DNA of 64,000 nucleotides from HGM13006 sp963650135 (GTDB lineage: Bacteria; Bacillota; Clostridia; Oscillospirales; Oscillospiraceae), in the NCBI GenBank assembly GCA_963650135.1, contig CAVJLG010000043.1, positions 62,001-126,000 of the forward strand, given 5' to 3'. The notes below the pieces were generated by a model that worked only from the letters and a program-made list of their open reading frames with translations, was not told where the DNA came from and ran no database searches. Positions 43,191 to 51,729 of the stretch are shown here, piece after piece; within the stretch, counting starts at the first letter, position 1; every line of letters begins with the position of its first letter. The translations under genes were made by a program, and so were the position numbers.

Positions 43191-45515
43191 ATGTCCCAAG
43201 ACGAATCCAAATTTGATACAATGCGCCTGATTCAGGGGGCAGAGAATTCCGAACTGTATTCCCTGGCTCGCATTGTGCAGGAGTTTGCAGATCAGGACGC
43301 GCCAAAGCCCGCAGAGGCCGAAAATGCCGCAGAGGAAACGATGGCTGCGGCGCAGAAAGCGGAAGTTCAGGCGGCAGTAGAGCCCGCGGCGCAGCCGGTG
43401 GCAGAATCTTCGCCCCAGGAGCATGGGGAAGAGGGACTGCCCATCGACGAGGATCAGCCGCCACCGGCATATGAAAATCTCAGCGAATCCCAAATGGCCG
43501 ACGCCATTGCTCAGGCAGTGGCCCGTTCATTGGGCAACAGCAACACCCGGGTGCAGGTTCCTATAGAGCCCCAGGCACCGGAAAAGCCGGAGCAGCCTGA
43601 GGTAATACCGCCAGCAGAGCCGGAGCCGGAACAGCCAAAGGCGGCGCAAACTGTGCACCAGGATGTACCCCGTAAGGCACCCCGGGAAGCACCGGCAGCA
43701 CAGACGAAGCCGGAAGACGTACCACCTGTCCAGCCGGAGAAGAAAGCAGCCAAGCCCAAGAAAGTGAAAAAGGAAGCTGTGAACAATCCCGGCACAGAAC
43801 ATCAGAAAATTCCCAAGAGCCATGTAAAAACAAGCGTGAGCGCCGCGGAATACATAGGCAGCTTGATTAAAGAGCTGCGCCGCCGTCAGTCCATGGCGCT
43901 GCCCAAGCCCGGGACCTCCCTGCGGGGGACGGAAAAACGGCTGGGGACGTTTGTTGGACTGGAGCGGCTGTTGTCGCCGGTGCGCTATGTGGTGATTCTT
44001 TTGATGCTGCTGTGCATCGGAGGAAGATCCATCGGCTGGATGACCCTGGGCTTTATGCGGGGTAACACGGCGATTACCATTTCACTCATTGCTACGATTC
44101 TTGCAATGATCGCCAGTTGGCAGAGCGTTGTGCGTGCGGTGCGGGATCTATGGTACTGCCGCGCGTCCTATGAAACCTTCCTGCTGCTGGCGACGATTTT
44201 AACTGCGGTGGAAGCGCTGGTACTGAAAAATCAGGAGACGTTCCTGCCGCTGATGGCGATTTCCTGGGCCATGGCCGGAACGGCGGAATATCTGCACGAC
44301 CAGGCGTCCCTTCACTCCCTGCGTGCGGTGATTACCGGCAGAGGGCGCGTGGGGGTGCGGACAGCGGCGGATAAGTGGGAGCATACCGATGTCATCGGCA
44401 AAGCGCCTGTGACCACTGCCGGATTTGTACGCCACCAGGCACAGCCGGATATTTGGCACAGCGGAATGGGAATTTTCCTGCCGGTGCTGACGTTTGTTTC
44501 GCTGGTTGTCAGCGCTTATCTTTGCGGAAAAACCGGAGCGAATTTCCTGACGGTACTGGTCACGATTCTTGATGTTGCCATGCCGGTTTCACTGGTGGTT
44601 TGCTGTGCGCGGCCCTATCACCTGCTTTCCCGGGCACTGCGCGGGAAGGGGGCTGTGGCTGGCTGGTTTGGCATGCAGGGCCTTTCCGGAAAGAAGTCCA
44701 TGCTGATTTACGATACCGATTTGTTCCCCAGCGGAACCATGCAGCAAACGGGCGTTCGGGCCTATCTGCCCATGGATCCCAGAGAGCTGGTTTCCATCGG
44801 CGCAAGTATGGCGCTTCGGGCCAATGTGGGCTTCCAGTCGGTGTTTACCAAGCTGCTGCGGGATATGAACGGCGAAATCTATGATGTATCGGGCTTCCAG
44901 GTGCAGGAGACAGGACTGGAGGGCTATATTGACCGCCAGCTGGTACACCTGGGCTCTTATCAGTATATGCAGCTGATGGGCGTGACCTTGCCGAAGCGTG
45001 CGCCGAAATATGGCGTTTATATTGCCATTAACCATGAGCTGGCAGGGCTGTTCGGCGTAAAATACCAGGTTTCTCCCGGTGCTGTGGGCGGATTCCGCCG
45101 GATAGTGCGGGAGCCTCGGCTGCTGCCACTGCTGGTCACGCGGAATTTCTGCATCAATCCCGGCTTTGTGGAGCATTGGTTCAAAGCGCCGGTGACGCAG
45201 ATGGGCTGCCCCAAGGCTGAAAGCCGACGGGTGCTGTCTGAGCCTTCGCTGCTGACCCCCGGCGCAACCTGCGGCTTTGTGCTGCAAGAGGGAATCGACG
45301 CCTATAGCCGTACCGTGGCTGGCGCTCGGCGGGTGTATCGGATGGGACTGTGGCTGACCATTGCAACGGTGCTGCTGGGACTGGTCCTGGCGGTGCAGAC
45401 CGTGATTGCCATTTCCTCTGGCGGCGCGATTATTGCGGCGCAGCGTCTGGCAGTTTTAAATATTCTGCTCTATTTGGTGGTAGAAGTTTGGGCCAGAATT
45501 GCGGTTCGCGGCTGA
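43191..45515 (+). CDS. P-type-ATPase-like membrane protein lacking the phosphorylation motif
   Basis: 774 residues, not a standard family member. Residues 1-230 are an acidic Ala/Pro/Glu-rich region. Eight membrane segments follow (about 262-284, 290-310, 329-346, 350-366, 426-446, 452-473, 718-740, 750-772), with the same 6 + loop + 2 layout as P1B ATPases. MPVSLVV....P at 464-475 corresponds to the CPC region, and YDTDLFP at 507-513 lies where DKTGTLT should be. The soluble loop retains a nucleotide-domain-like segment (LGSYQYMQLMGV....GVYIAINHELAG), but I find no TGD or GDGxND. It is likely a catalytically dead relative; role unknown. Confidence 0.65.
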   Translation: MSQDESKFDTMRLIQGAENSELYSLARIVQEFADQDAPKPAEAENAAEETMAAAQKAEVQAAVEPAAQPVAESSPQEHGEEGLPIDEDQPPPAYENLSESQMADAIAQAVARSLGNSNTRVQVPIEPQAPEKPEQPEVIPPAEPEPEQPKAAQTVHQDVPRKAPREAPAAQTKPEDVPPVQPEKKAAKPKKVKKEAVNNPGTEHQKIPKSHVKTSVSAAEYIGSLIKELRRRQSMALPKPGTSLRGTEKRLGTFVGLERLLSPVRYVVILLMLLCIGGRSIGWMTLGFMRGNTAITISLIATILAMIASWQSVVRAVRDLWYCRASYETFLLLATILTAVEALVLKNQETFLPLMAISWAMAGTAEYLHDQASLHSLRAVITGRGRVGVRTAADKWEHTDVIGKAPVTTAGFVRHQAQPDIWHSGMGIFLPVLTFVSLVVSAYLCGKTGANFLTVLVTILDVAMPVSLVVCCARPYHLLSRALRGKGAVAGWFGMQGLSGKKSMLIYDTDLFPSGTMQQTGVRAYLPMDPRELVSIGASMALRANVGFQSVFTKLLRDMNGEIYDVSGFQVQETGLEGYIDRQLVHLGSYQYMQLMGVTLPKRAPKYGVYIAINHELAGLFGVKYQVSPGAVGGFRRIVREPRLLPLLVTRNFCINPGFVEHWFKAPVTQMGCPKAESRRVLSEPSLLTPGATCGFVLQEGIDAYSRTVAGARRVYRMGLWLTIATVLLGLVLAVQTVIAISSGGAIIAAQRLAVLNILLYLVVEVWARIAVRG

Positions 45516-45526
45516 TCTTGCTGATT

Positions 45527-45565
45527 AAAAATGCCGCCTCGATGGGATATCGGGGCGGCATTTTG
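45527..45565 (+). terminator. Terminator after the ATPase-like gene
   Basis: AAATGCCGCC pairs with GGCGGCATTT around a 15-base loop and is followed by T residues. Confidence 0.85.
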
Positions 45566-45594
45566 AGAAAAAATAATTTTTTTCGAAAAAGTTC

Positions 45595-45622
45595 TTGACA
45601 TTCTGAAAAAATCCTGTATAAT
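45595..45622 (+). promoter_or_regulatory. Consensus promoter of tRNA-Gly
   Basis: TTGACA (45595-45600), 16 bp, TATAAT (45617-45622): both hexamers are perfect, as expected of a stable-RNA promoter. Confidence 0.9.
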
Positions 45623-45636
45623 AAGCCATGCGAGTT

Positions 45637-45712
45637 GCGGGTGTAGCTCATCTGGTAGAGCGCCACCTTGCCAAGGTGGAGGTAGCGAGTTCGAGCCTCG
45701 TCACCCGCTCCA
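45637..45712 (+). tRNA. tRNA-Gly (GCC anticodon), CCA encoded
   Basis: The cloverleaf is complete: acceptor GCGGGTG/CACCCGC, D arm GCTC/GAGC, anticodon stem CCACC/GGTGG with loop TTGCCAA (anticodon GCC), T arm GCGAG/CTCGT with TTCGAGC. The discriminator T is followed by an encoded CCA. It is a single-tRNA transcription unit. Confidence 0.97.
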
Positions 45713-45745
45713 AGCACCGACAGAATCCTGTCGGTGCTTTTTTTT
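45713..45745 (+). terminator. Terminator of tRNA-Gly
   Basis: AGCACCGACAG, AATC loop, CTGTCGGTGCT, then eight T. Confidence 0.93.
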
Positions 45746-45906
45746 CGGACAACACTGCGCAATTGCGTCTGCGACCTTCAGCCTATCTTTTGCGCCGGAA
45801 ATGCGTTTTTTTCTTGAAATACACAAAGTATTCCTGCGAAAAACTGCCTTTTTCTGACGTAAAATCTCAGGCTGAATGTTCTTGCCGAATTGTGCAGGAT
45901 CACCTG
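45746..45906. repeat. 161-bp palindromic repeat element, copy 2
   Basis: It aligns along its whole length with the 9696-9857 copy. The apical 24 bases (45814-45837) are identical. The flanking stems differ but still pair: TTTTTC with GAAAAA here, AAAACC with GGTTTT in copy 1; TTCAGCCT with AGGCTGAA here, a different paired sequence there. The outer termini are more diverged than in copy 1. It begins directly after the tRNA terminator. Confidence 0.75.
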
Positions 45907-45939
45907 GTTATTTTCCAATTCTAACAGAGGAGAAAGCAT

Positions 45940-47040
45940 ATGGATCGGATGATTTCGGAGTTTTTGGAGCTGGCGGCCTATTCTGTGCCTTCTAAGCATG
46001 AGGCGGAGATTCGCCAATGCCTGATGGAAAAGCTATTGGAGCTGGGATTCTCGGTTTCTGTGGATGATGCATTCCCTGAGACGCACAGCGGCAGCCTATA
46101 CGGCTATTTGCACGGGAAGCTGCCCGGAGAGCCGGTTTTATTTACGGCCCATATGGACACGGTCACGCCCTTTGAGAATAAAAAGATTACAGTAGAGCCG
46201 GACGGAACGATTCACACCGACGGCACCACCATTTTAGGCGGCGATGATCTCACCGGTGTGGTAGAAATTCTCGAGGCAGTGCGGCAGATTCAGCAGCAGA
46301 AGCTGCCGCACCGGGATATTGAAGTGATTTTCACCGCCTGCGAGGAGTATTTTGTGGAGGGGGCGCAGAAGCTGGACTACAGCCGCATTCACTCCCATGA
46401 GGCCTATGTGCTGGATACCGACGGAGAAATCGGTACGGCGGTGCTGGCGGCTCCCACCGGAATCCGCGTGATGGCAACCCTGGAGGGGAAGGCTTCCCAT
46501 GCGGCGCTGAAGCCCGAAGACGGGATCAACGCGGTTGTTATGGCAGCGGACGCCATTTCACATATGCGCCTGGGGCGTGTGGATGCCGACACCACAGCCA
46601 ATATCGGTATCATCAAAGGCGGGATCAGCGGCAATATCGTGCCGGATCGGTGCTTTGTAGAAGGGGAGACGCGCTCCCTGGTCCATGAATCGGCGCTCAA
46701 GCAGCGGGACCATATGGCTCAGTGCTTTCAGGATGCGGCGGAGAAGGCGGGCGGTACGGTCAGCCTGGACATTTCCACGGTATACACTGCGTGGGCGGTA
46801 GAAGAAACCGCGCCCATTTGTCAGCGGTTTTGTCGGGCGGCGAATCAGGCGGGGTTGCAGCCGGTATTCCAGCGGGCCTGCGGCGGAAGCGACGCCAGCT
46901 TCTTGTCGGCCCACGGGATTTCCTGCCTGGTGCTAGCCACGGGGATGCATGAGATTCACTCCGTCCGGGAATACACCACCGTGCAGGAGATGGAAACCAT
47001 GGCGCAGCTGGTGCGGCACCTGATGTGTGATTCGGAATAA
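45940..47040 (+). CDS. Peptidase T-like M20 family metallopeptidase
   Basis: A zinc aminotripeptidase-like or related dipeptidase. The 366 residues show the M20 metal ligands: His in FTAHMDTV, the bridging Asp in TILGGDDLTGV, the catalytic Glu pair in FTACEEY, Asp in YVLDTDGEIG and a C-terminal His in EIHSVREYT. A dimerisation (lid) domain covers about residues 180-290, starting GKASHAALKPEDGINA. It ends at a strong terminator and is convergent with the 47 kb reductase. Confidence 0.93.
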   Translation: MDRMISEFLELAAYSVPSKHEAEIRQCLMEKLLELGFSVSVDDAFPETHSGSLYGYLHGKLPGEPVLFTAHMDTVTPFENKKITVEPDGTIHTDGTTILGGDDLTGVVEILEAVRQIQQQKLPHRDIEVIFTACEEYFVEGAQKLDYSRIHSHEAYVLDTDGEIGTAVLAAPTGIRVMATLEGKASHAALKPEDGINAVVMAADAISHMRLGRVDADTTANIGIIKGGISGNIVPDRCFVEGETRSLVHESALKQRDHMAQCFQDAAEKAGGTVSLDISTVYTAWAVEETAPICQRFCRAANQAGLQPVFQRACGGSDASFLSAHGISCLVLATGMHEIHSVREYTTVQEMETMAQLVRHLMCDSE

Positions 47041-47052
47041 ATATGGAAAGAC

Positions 47053-47097
47053 AAAACGCCACAGCGTACGGGGAGTTCGTACACTGTGGCGTTTTTT
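47053..47097. terminator. Terminator between peptidase T-like gene and convergent reductase
   Basis: AAACGCCACAG pairs with CTGTGGCGTTT and TACG with CGTA inside the loop. T tracts occur on both strands. Confidence 0.85.
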
Positions 47098-47101
47098 GTG
47101 C

Positions 47102-49222
47102 TTAAAGCTGCATAATGGCAGCGTAAGCGGTATTGTTGCAGTTCCGGATGCCCTCGGGATAGAAGCAGTCGCCAATGGACACAACCTGGGGCGCAATACC
47201 CTGGAATGCATCGGCGGAAAGGGCCTGTCTGCCGCCGGAAATCACAACGGCGTCGCAGGAAATGGTCTGCGTCTCATGGGGCAGCTTGCTCTTATCCACC
47301 TCAGGCATGGGGGGAGGACCGCCGGGACCCTCATGTCCTTCGCCGTTCTCCTCTTCAAAGGCTGCGTGAGGATCAAACGGCTCCTGACGGGGTGGGAAGC
47401 CCTCGGGACGGGAATCGGGCATCACGGAAGGTGCGCCCTCCTTCTGGCCCATCATCATGAACATCATGCCGAAATCTCCCTCGAACTTGGGCACATTTAG
47501 GGTTACGTCCAGCGTGACACTGTTGGGGGTCACTTCGATGGTTTTGGCGTTGTCGATGTAAGAGAAGTTGGGCTCGTTCTCATAGTCCAGCTCTGTGGCG
47601 CGCTTGGAATGGGGGTCGTCAAAGAGCTTTACATCGCCTCGGGTGACCAAGGTGGTCTGATGGCCGGCTTTGGCCAGATACAGGGCAGCCTCCCGTCCGG
47701 TATCGCCGCCGCCGATGACCACTACATTATGGCCCAGCTCCTGCTCTTTGCCGAATACGTCCTCAGCCAGATAAACCTTGGCGTTATCGGCGCCCGCTAC
47801 GGGAATCCGCTTGGCCGTGGAGCCCAGGGCAGCGATGATTACATCATAGCCCTGATCCTTCAGCAGCTCGGGGGTGGCTTCAGTGTTCAGATGTACCGTG
47901 ACATTGGACTTTCCGATTTCCCGAATCAGCCAGTTCTTATAATCCTTGAGATTCCACTTGAAATTTACAAAATCCGCAAATTTCAGCTGGCCGCCCAGGG
48001 AACCGGACTTCTCATACAGGGTCACGGTATGGCCCTGCTCCACGCCGAACAGCGCCGCACGCATACCCGCAGGACCGCCGCCGATGACGGCAATGTTCTT
48101 CTTCTCACCGGAGGGGTGGAACATCCGATCCAGCATATGATGGTACCCAGCCAGGGGGTTTACAGCGCAGAAGCTGCCATGGCAGCCGTTGCACAGCAGG
48201 CAGGGGGTAATATCCTCACCGTGACCGGCCTTGATTTTGTCGTAATAATGCTCGTCGCAGATAAATGCCCGGGCCATGGATACGCAGTCGCATTTGCCCT
48301 CGGCAATGAACCGGTCAATGAGATCGGGATCGTGGAAGCCGCCCACAGGAGAGAATGCGCATTGGATGCCGCGCTCCTTGGCCGCAGCGGCGAACTGGAG
48401 ATTATAGGGCGCGTCCTTCTGGAGGTTGTGGCTGTTTACATGGGTGTAGGAGCCGTCCCAGCCGCGAATCTGGAAGATGTCTACCAGGCCCTCACAGAGC
48501 TTACAATAGATCAGCCAGTCCTCCAGGGTATAACCGACCTCTTCGGTGGCGGAGGTCTGACACTCGATCAGGAAGTCCTGACCGCAGGCCTCCTTGATCC
48601 GGCGGAATACCTCCAGCGTCAGGGTGGCGCGCTCGGTCATGGTCTTGCCGCCGTATTTGTCGGTGCGGTGATTGAACCAGGGGCTAAGGCTACAGGCGAG
48701 AATGCTGCCGCGATAGCAGGCGTAAATGGTCACGCCGTCAAAGCCCATGCCCTTAAAGTAGACGCTGGCGTTGACAAAATCCTGAATCATACCCTCCAGC
48801 CGCTCGGCGGAAATGGCGGGCTTTTCAAAGAGGTTTGCGGAATAGTCGCCGGACATGGGAATGGCGTTCCAGTCGGGAACGTCGGAAATCATCACATTCT
48901 GGGGCTCGATGGCCATCATCGAAGCGGTGGCCAGGCTGCCCTGGGCATGGATTTTATCGATGATCTCCATATAAGCTTTGCGGCTTTCGGGATCGTCCAT
49001 GTGGCAGGGGGCCATGCGGCTGTAGTTGCCGTCACAATCGGGCAGCGCGCCGACGCCCACGCAGACCAGGGCTGCGCCATTCCGGGCAAGGTGCTCATAG
49101 AAGGGGCCGGAGAGCTCCGGTTCCATTTCGTCGGAGGAGACGCATTTGGAGTTGAGCATACGGTTTTTGAGCGTGACGTTTCCGATTTTCAGCGGAGAAA
49201 GCAAATGCTCATAGGTTGACAT
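47102..49222 (-). CDS. Second old-yellow-enzyme-type flavin/Fe-S oxidoreductase, with insert
   Basis: A 706-residue paralogue of the 34 kb reductase. The FMN barrel starts LLSPLKIGNVTLKNRM. The Fe-S ligands are in CLLCNGCHGSFC, FAD binds at GGGPAGMRAA, and NAD(P)H at GGGDTGREAA. It has a ~70-residue insert (about 575-650) rich in Met, Pro, Gly and Glu, including a run of Met and GPGGPPP, that the 34 kb protein lacks. Start ATG 49222 lies 8 bases after AAAGGA. It is downstream of, and probably co-transcribed with, the solute-binding lipoprotein gene. Substrate unknown. Confidence 0.9.
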   Translation of the reverse strand: MSTYEHLLSPLKIGNVTLKNRMLNSKCVSSDEMEPELSGPFYEHLARNGAALVCVGVGALPDCDGNYSRMAPCHMDDPESRKAYMEIIDKIHAQGSLATASMMAIEPQNVMISDVPDWNAIPMSGDYSANLFEKPAISAERLEGMIQDFVNASVYFKGMGFDGVTIYACYRGSILACSLSPWFNHRTDKYGGKTMTERATLTLEVFRRIKEACGQDFLIECQTSATEEVGYTLEDWLIYCKLCEGLVDIFQIRGWDGSYTHVNSHNLQKDAPYNLQFAAAAKERGIQCAFSPVGGFHDPDLIDRFIAEGKCDCVSMARAFICDEHYYDKIKAGHGEDITPCLLCNGCHGSFCAVNPLAGYHHMLDRMFHPSGEKKNIAVIGGGPAGMRAALFGVEQGHTVTLYEKSGSLGGQLKFADFVNFKWNLKDYKNWLIREIGKSNVTVHLNTEATPELLKDQGYDVIIAALGSTAKRIPVAGADNAKVYLAEDVFGKEQELGHNVVVIGGGDTGREAALYLAKAGHQTTLVTRGDVKLFDDPHSKRATELDYENEPNFSYIDNAKTIEVTPNSVTLDVTLNVPKFEGDFGMMFMMMGQKEGAPSVMPDSRPEGFPPRQEPFDPHAAFEEENGEGHEGPGGPPPMPEVDKSKLPHETQTISCDAVVISGGRQALSADAFQGIAPQVVSIGDCFYPEGIRNCNNTAYAAIMQL

Positions 49223-49256
49223 ATTCTTCATCCTTTCTGGGGTCATGTAGAATCAT

Positions 49257-49281
49257 CGGGGGAGAAGAAGGTTCTCCCCCG
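49257..49281 (-). other. Intercistronic hairpin between binding protein and reductase genes
   Basis: CGGGGGAGAA pairs perfectly with TTCTCCCCCG around a 5-base loop; no T tract follows on the minus strand. It probably stabilises the upstream mRNA or partly terminates it. Confidence 0.65.
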
Positions 49282-49291
49282 AAAATCAGTA

Positions 49292-51073
49292 TTAGCCGTT
49301 GGCAGCGTCGTAAGCAGCCTGCTCCAGCTCGATGCACTCGTCGATGCCCATGTCCTTCAGGTTGGAAATGAAGGTATCCCACTGGGAATCGATGTCGCTG
49401 TCGCCGTTGGCAAACTGAGAAATCATCTGGTTGGCATAGGTCATAATGTCGCTGGCCTTATAGCTCTCGGCTTCCTTCTGCTCGGTGGTCATGGTGACGT
49501 TGCTGGAGATTGCCATGGTGCCGTCGAGATTAGAGGTCCATACGTCCCAAGCCTCGTTGACCAGGTCGGAGTTCAGATAAGCGCTGCGGTACCGAAGCAT
49601 CAGAGAGGGCATGGTGCCGAATGCGCAGCGGCAGCGCATATAGTTGGAGGCGGAGAGGCCGAATTCGTTGTTTACAACAGCATCGGTAAACAGAGGAGTG
49701 TTGTTTTCGTCCTGGGTGTAATCCACATCCTCCAGGCCGAAGTTATAGAATGCAATGCCGTCCTCGGAGAACCAGTAGTCCAGCCAAGCCATGGCAACCT
49801 CGGGCTCCTCGCAGGCGGAACTGATGGAGATGGCGGTGATGTCGTCGGCAGGAGCCAGGGTCATTTCGGTGAGGTGCTGCATATCGCCCTTGTTCTGAAC
49901 GGGGGAAGCCATGCAGACCACGGGAACGGTATAGTTATCGATGCCCTCGCCGGAGGTGCACCATACGCCCATCTGATCGGAGGTGATCTGACCGCTGAGA
50001 TAGCTGGAGAAGGGGTCGTACTCAATGGAAACGAAGTCGGAGTCCATCAGGCCCTCTTCATACCAATCGTGCAGCATGGTGAGGTAATCCCGATAGCCGT
50101 CCTCCAGGAAGGAGCATTTTACCACGCCGTCTTCCACAAAGTAGGGAAGGCTTGCGCCGCTGCCGCCGTTTCCGCCGGAGCCGCTGACGTTATAGGTGGC
50201 AACATTATAGCCCTCGGTGAGGTTGGTAATGGTGCAGTTTTTGTTCATGTAAATGGCGGTGGAACAGTTGTACTTATCCTTGAAGGCCTTCAGCACGTCG
50301 TGCAGCTCGTCATAGGTTTCGGGAACGTCCAGACCGCATTCCTCCAGCCAATCCTTCCGCAGGACCAGGCCCTGGTTGTTGATGAAGCTGTCATAGGTGC
50401 CCATGAACTGGAGCACCATGCCATCGGTGAGATAATAGCGCGTCTCATCGGCGTTGGAGTGAATGAGATGATTGTAGTTGGGGGCATACTGTGCAAGATC
50501 ATCGGTGAGATCCAGAATAATATCGTCGCTGAGTGCGCCGGACAGACCAGTGGAGTAATAAGTGCCCAGATTCTTGATGAGGTCCGGGTAATCACCGGCA
50601 GCCAGAATCACGTTGTACTGCTCGGAAGCGGTAAAGAAGTTGACCTCGGTGGTTTCTACATGTACGCCGGTACGCGCTTCCAGCTCCTGCATGTATTCGA
50701 AGTCATTATAATTGTTGATACCCAGGTTGGCAAGATCGCCCATGAGGTTTACGGCGGAGGTAAGCATGGTCAGCTCGGTACCGTCCTCAGAAATGGGGAG
50801 GCTTACCTCATTGGTATAATCCAGCTCGGCCTTGTCGCTGCCCGGGAAGGTAAGGTTGTGAACGGAAACAGGTGCCTCATCCGTGGCGGATGCCGCTTCG
50901 GATGAGGCTTCTACCGCGGTGGTTGCCTGAACCGGAGCGGAGGCAGCAGAGCCGTCCTTGGCGGAGGCTTCGGGGGCTGCGCTGGAGGCAGAGGTTCCGG
51001 TGGAGCCGCAGCCGGACAGCAGGGAAAGACCCATTGTGACCGCAAAGGTCCATGTTAATAGTTTTTTCTTCAT
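49292..51073 (-). CDS. Extracellular solute-binding lipoprotein (ABC type)
   Basis: 593 residues from ATG 51073, preceded by AAGGAG. A lipoprotein signal peptide ends at LLSGCGS, followed by an Ala/Ser-rich linker and then a family 1-like binding domain (YNVILAAGDYPDLI, DDIILDLTDDLAQYAPNY). No ABC permease or ATPase gene is adjacent; instead the flavin reductase follows. A clear paralogue starts at 63305. The ligand is unknown but may be the compound handled by the reductase; that is inference. A palindromic operator candidate overlaps its promoter. Confidence 0.88.
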   Translation of the reverse strand: MKKKLLTWTFAVTMGLSLLSGCGSTGTSASSAAPEASAKDGSAASAPVQATTAVEASSEAASATDEAPVSVHNLTFPGSDKAELDYTNEVSLPISEDGTELTMLTSAVNLMGDLANLGINNYNDFEYMQELEARTGVHVETTEVNFFTASEQYNVILAAGDYPDLIKNLGTYYSTGLSGALSDDIILDLTDDLAQYAPNYNHLIHSNADETRYYLTDGMVLQFMGTYDSFINNQGLVLRKDWLEECGLDVPETYDELHDVLKAFKDKYNCSTAIYMNKNCTITNLTEGYNVATYNVSGSGGNGGSGASLPYFVEDGVVKCSFLEDGYRDYLTMLHDWYEEGLMDSDFVSIEYDPFSSYLSGQITSDQMGVWCTSGEGIDNYTVPVVCMASPVQNKGDMQHLTEMTLAPADDITAISISSACEEPEVAMAWLDYWFSEDGIAFYNFGLEDVDYTQDENNTPLFTDAVVNNEFGLSASNYMRCRCAFGTMPSLMLRYRSAYLNSDLVNEAWDVWTSNLDGTMAISSNVTMTTEQKEAESYKASDIMTYANQMISQFANGDSDIDSQWDTFISNLKDMGIDECIELEQAAYDAANG

Positions 51074-51100
51074 GATGTTCTCCTTCATGCAGGTATTTGG

Positions 51101-51124
51101 ATGAAATCCATGGGTTTCATTATA
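51101..51124 (-). promoter_or_regulatory. Promoter -10 with overlapping 20-bp palindrome, binding-protein gene
   Basis: On the minus strand TATAAT is at 51124-51119. The palindrome ATGAAATCCATGGGTTTCAT (51101-51120, one mismatched pair) covers the -10 edge and predicted start site, a classic repressor position. No good -35 box is visible. Confidence 0.5.
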
Positions 51125-51240
51125 GCGAGCTGCATAGAGGGGGAAAGGGCCGATTTCTGCGGAGTGTGACGTTTTTTGCAATGTGCGGTCAAATTCCCGG
51201 TTTTCACACGGGCGCACCATGCCGAAAGAACGGAAAAAAG

Positions 51241-51279
51241 CGCCAAAAGAGCGATGCAAAAACTGCACCGCTCCTTTTG
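51241..51279 (-). terminator. Terminator of rnpB
   Basis: On the minus strand AAAAGGAGCGGTGCA pairs with TGCATCGCTCTTTT; a T-rich stretch follows a few bases later. Confidence 0.65.
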
Positions 51280-51687
51280 CGTGATCTGACCTATAAGCCG
51301 GGTTCTGTAATCGACAGCCATCTATCTAGGCGTATCGTTGCCGATACGCTCCAGCCACCTAAGCGGAAGCAGCCGGGCAAGCCTTGCTTCCATTGCGGTG
51401 TTGCTCCGGATAGAGTTTACAGGGCTGCGCGCTTTCACACGGCAGCCGGTGAGCTCTTACCTCGCCTTTCCACCCTTACCCCTGGCGCGCCAGTGCACTA
51501 TCATGCGAGCGTAAACGCTCATAAAGGTTGACATAGTGATGGCGAACACCAAAGGCGGTATATCTCTGTTGCACTTTTCCTGTAGTCGCCTACGGCGGGC
51601 GTTACCCGTTATCCTTGCCCTATGGAGCCCGGACTTTCCTCACAGGGGGCCTTTCGGCGCACCCTCCGCGGCTGTCCGGTCAGGTCA
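51280..51687 (-). ncRNA. rnpB: RNase P RNA
   Basis: The catalytic RNA of RNase P, which matures tRNA 5' ends. On the minus strand the conserved 5' core GAGGAAAGTCCGGGCTCCAT and the 3' core ACAGAACCCGGCTTAT (P4 strands) are both present in the right order. The ends pair to form P1 (GTGACCTGACC with GGTCAGATCAC). The ~408-base length is normal. The ends are estimated from P1 and the promoter. Confidence 0.95.
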
Positions 51688-51695
51688 CGCCCATT

Positions 51696-51724
51696 ATCAT
51701 ACTGTAATTCTTGGGTATTGTCAA
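51696..51724 (-). promoter_or_regulatory. Promoter of rnpB
   Basis: Minus strand: TTGACA (51724-51719), 17 bp, TATGAT (51701-51696), placing the transcript start near 51689. Confidence 0.85.
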
Positions 51725-51729
51725 ATGCT

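Noticed and set aside
47609..49219. A 536-codon plus-strand frame
   Set aside because: Antisense to the second flavin reductase, which has all expected cofactor motifs.
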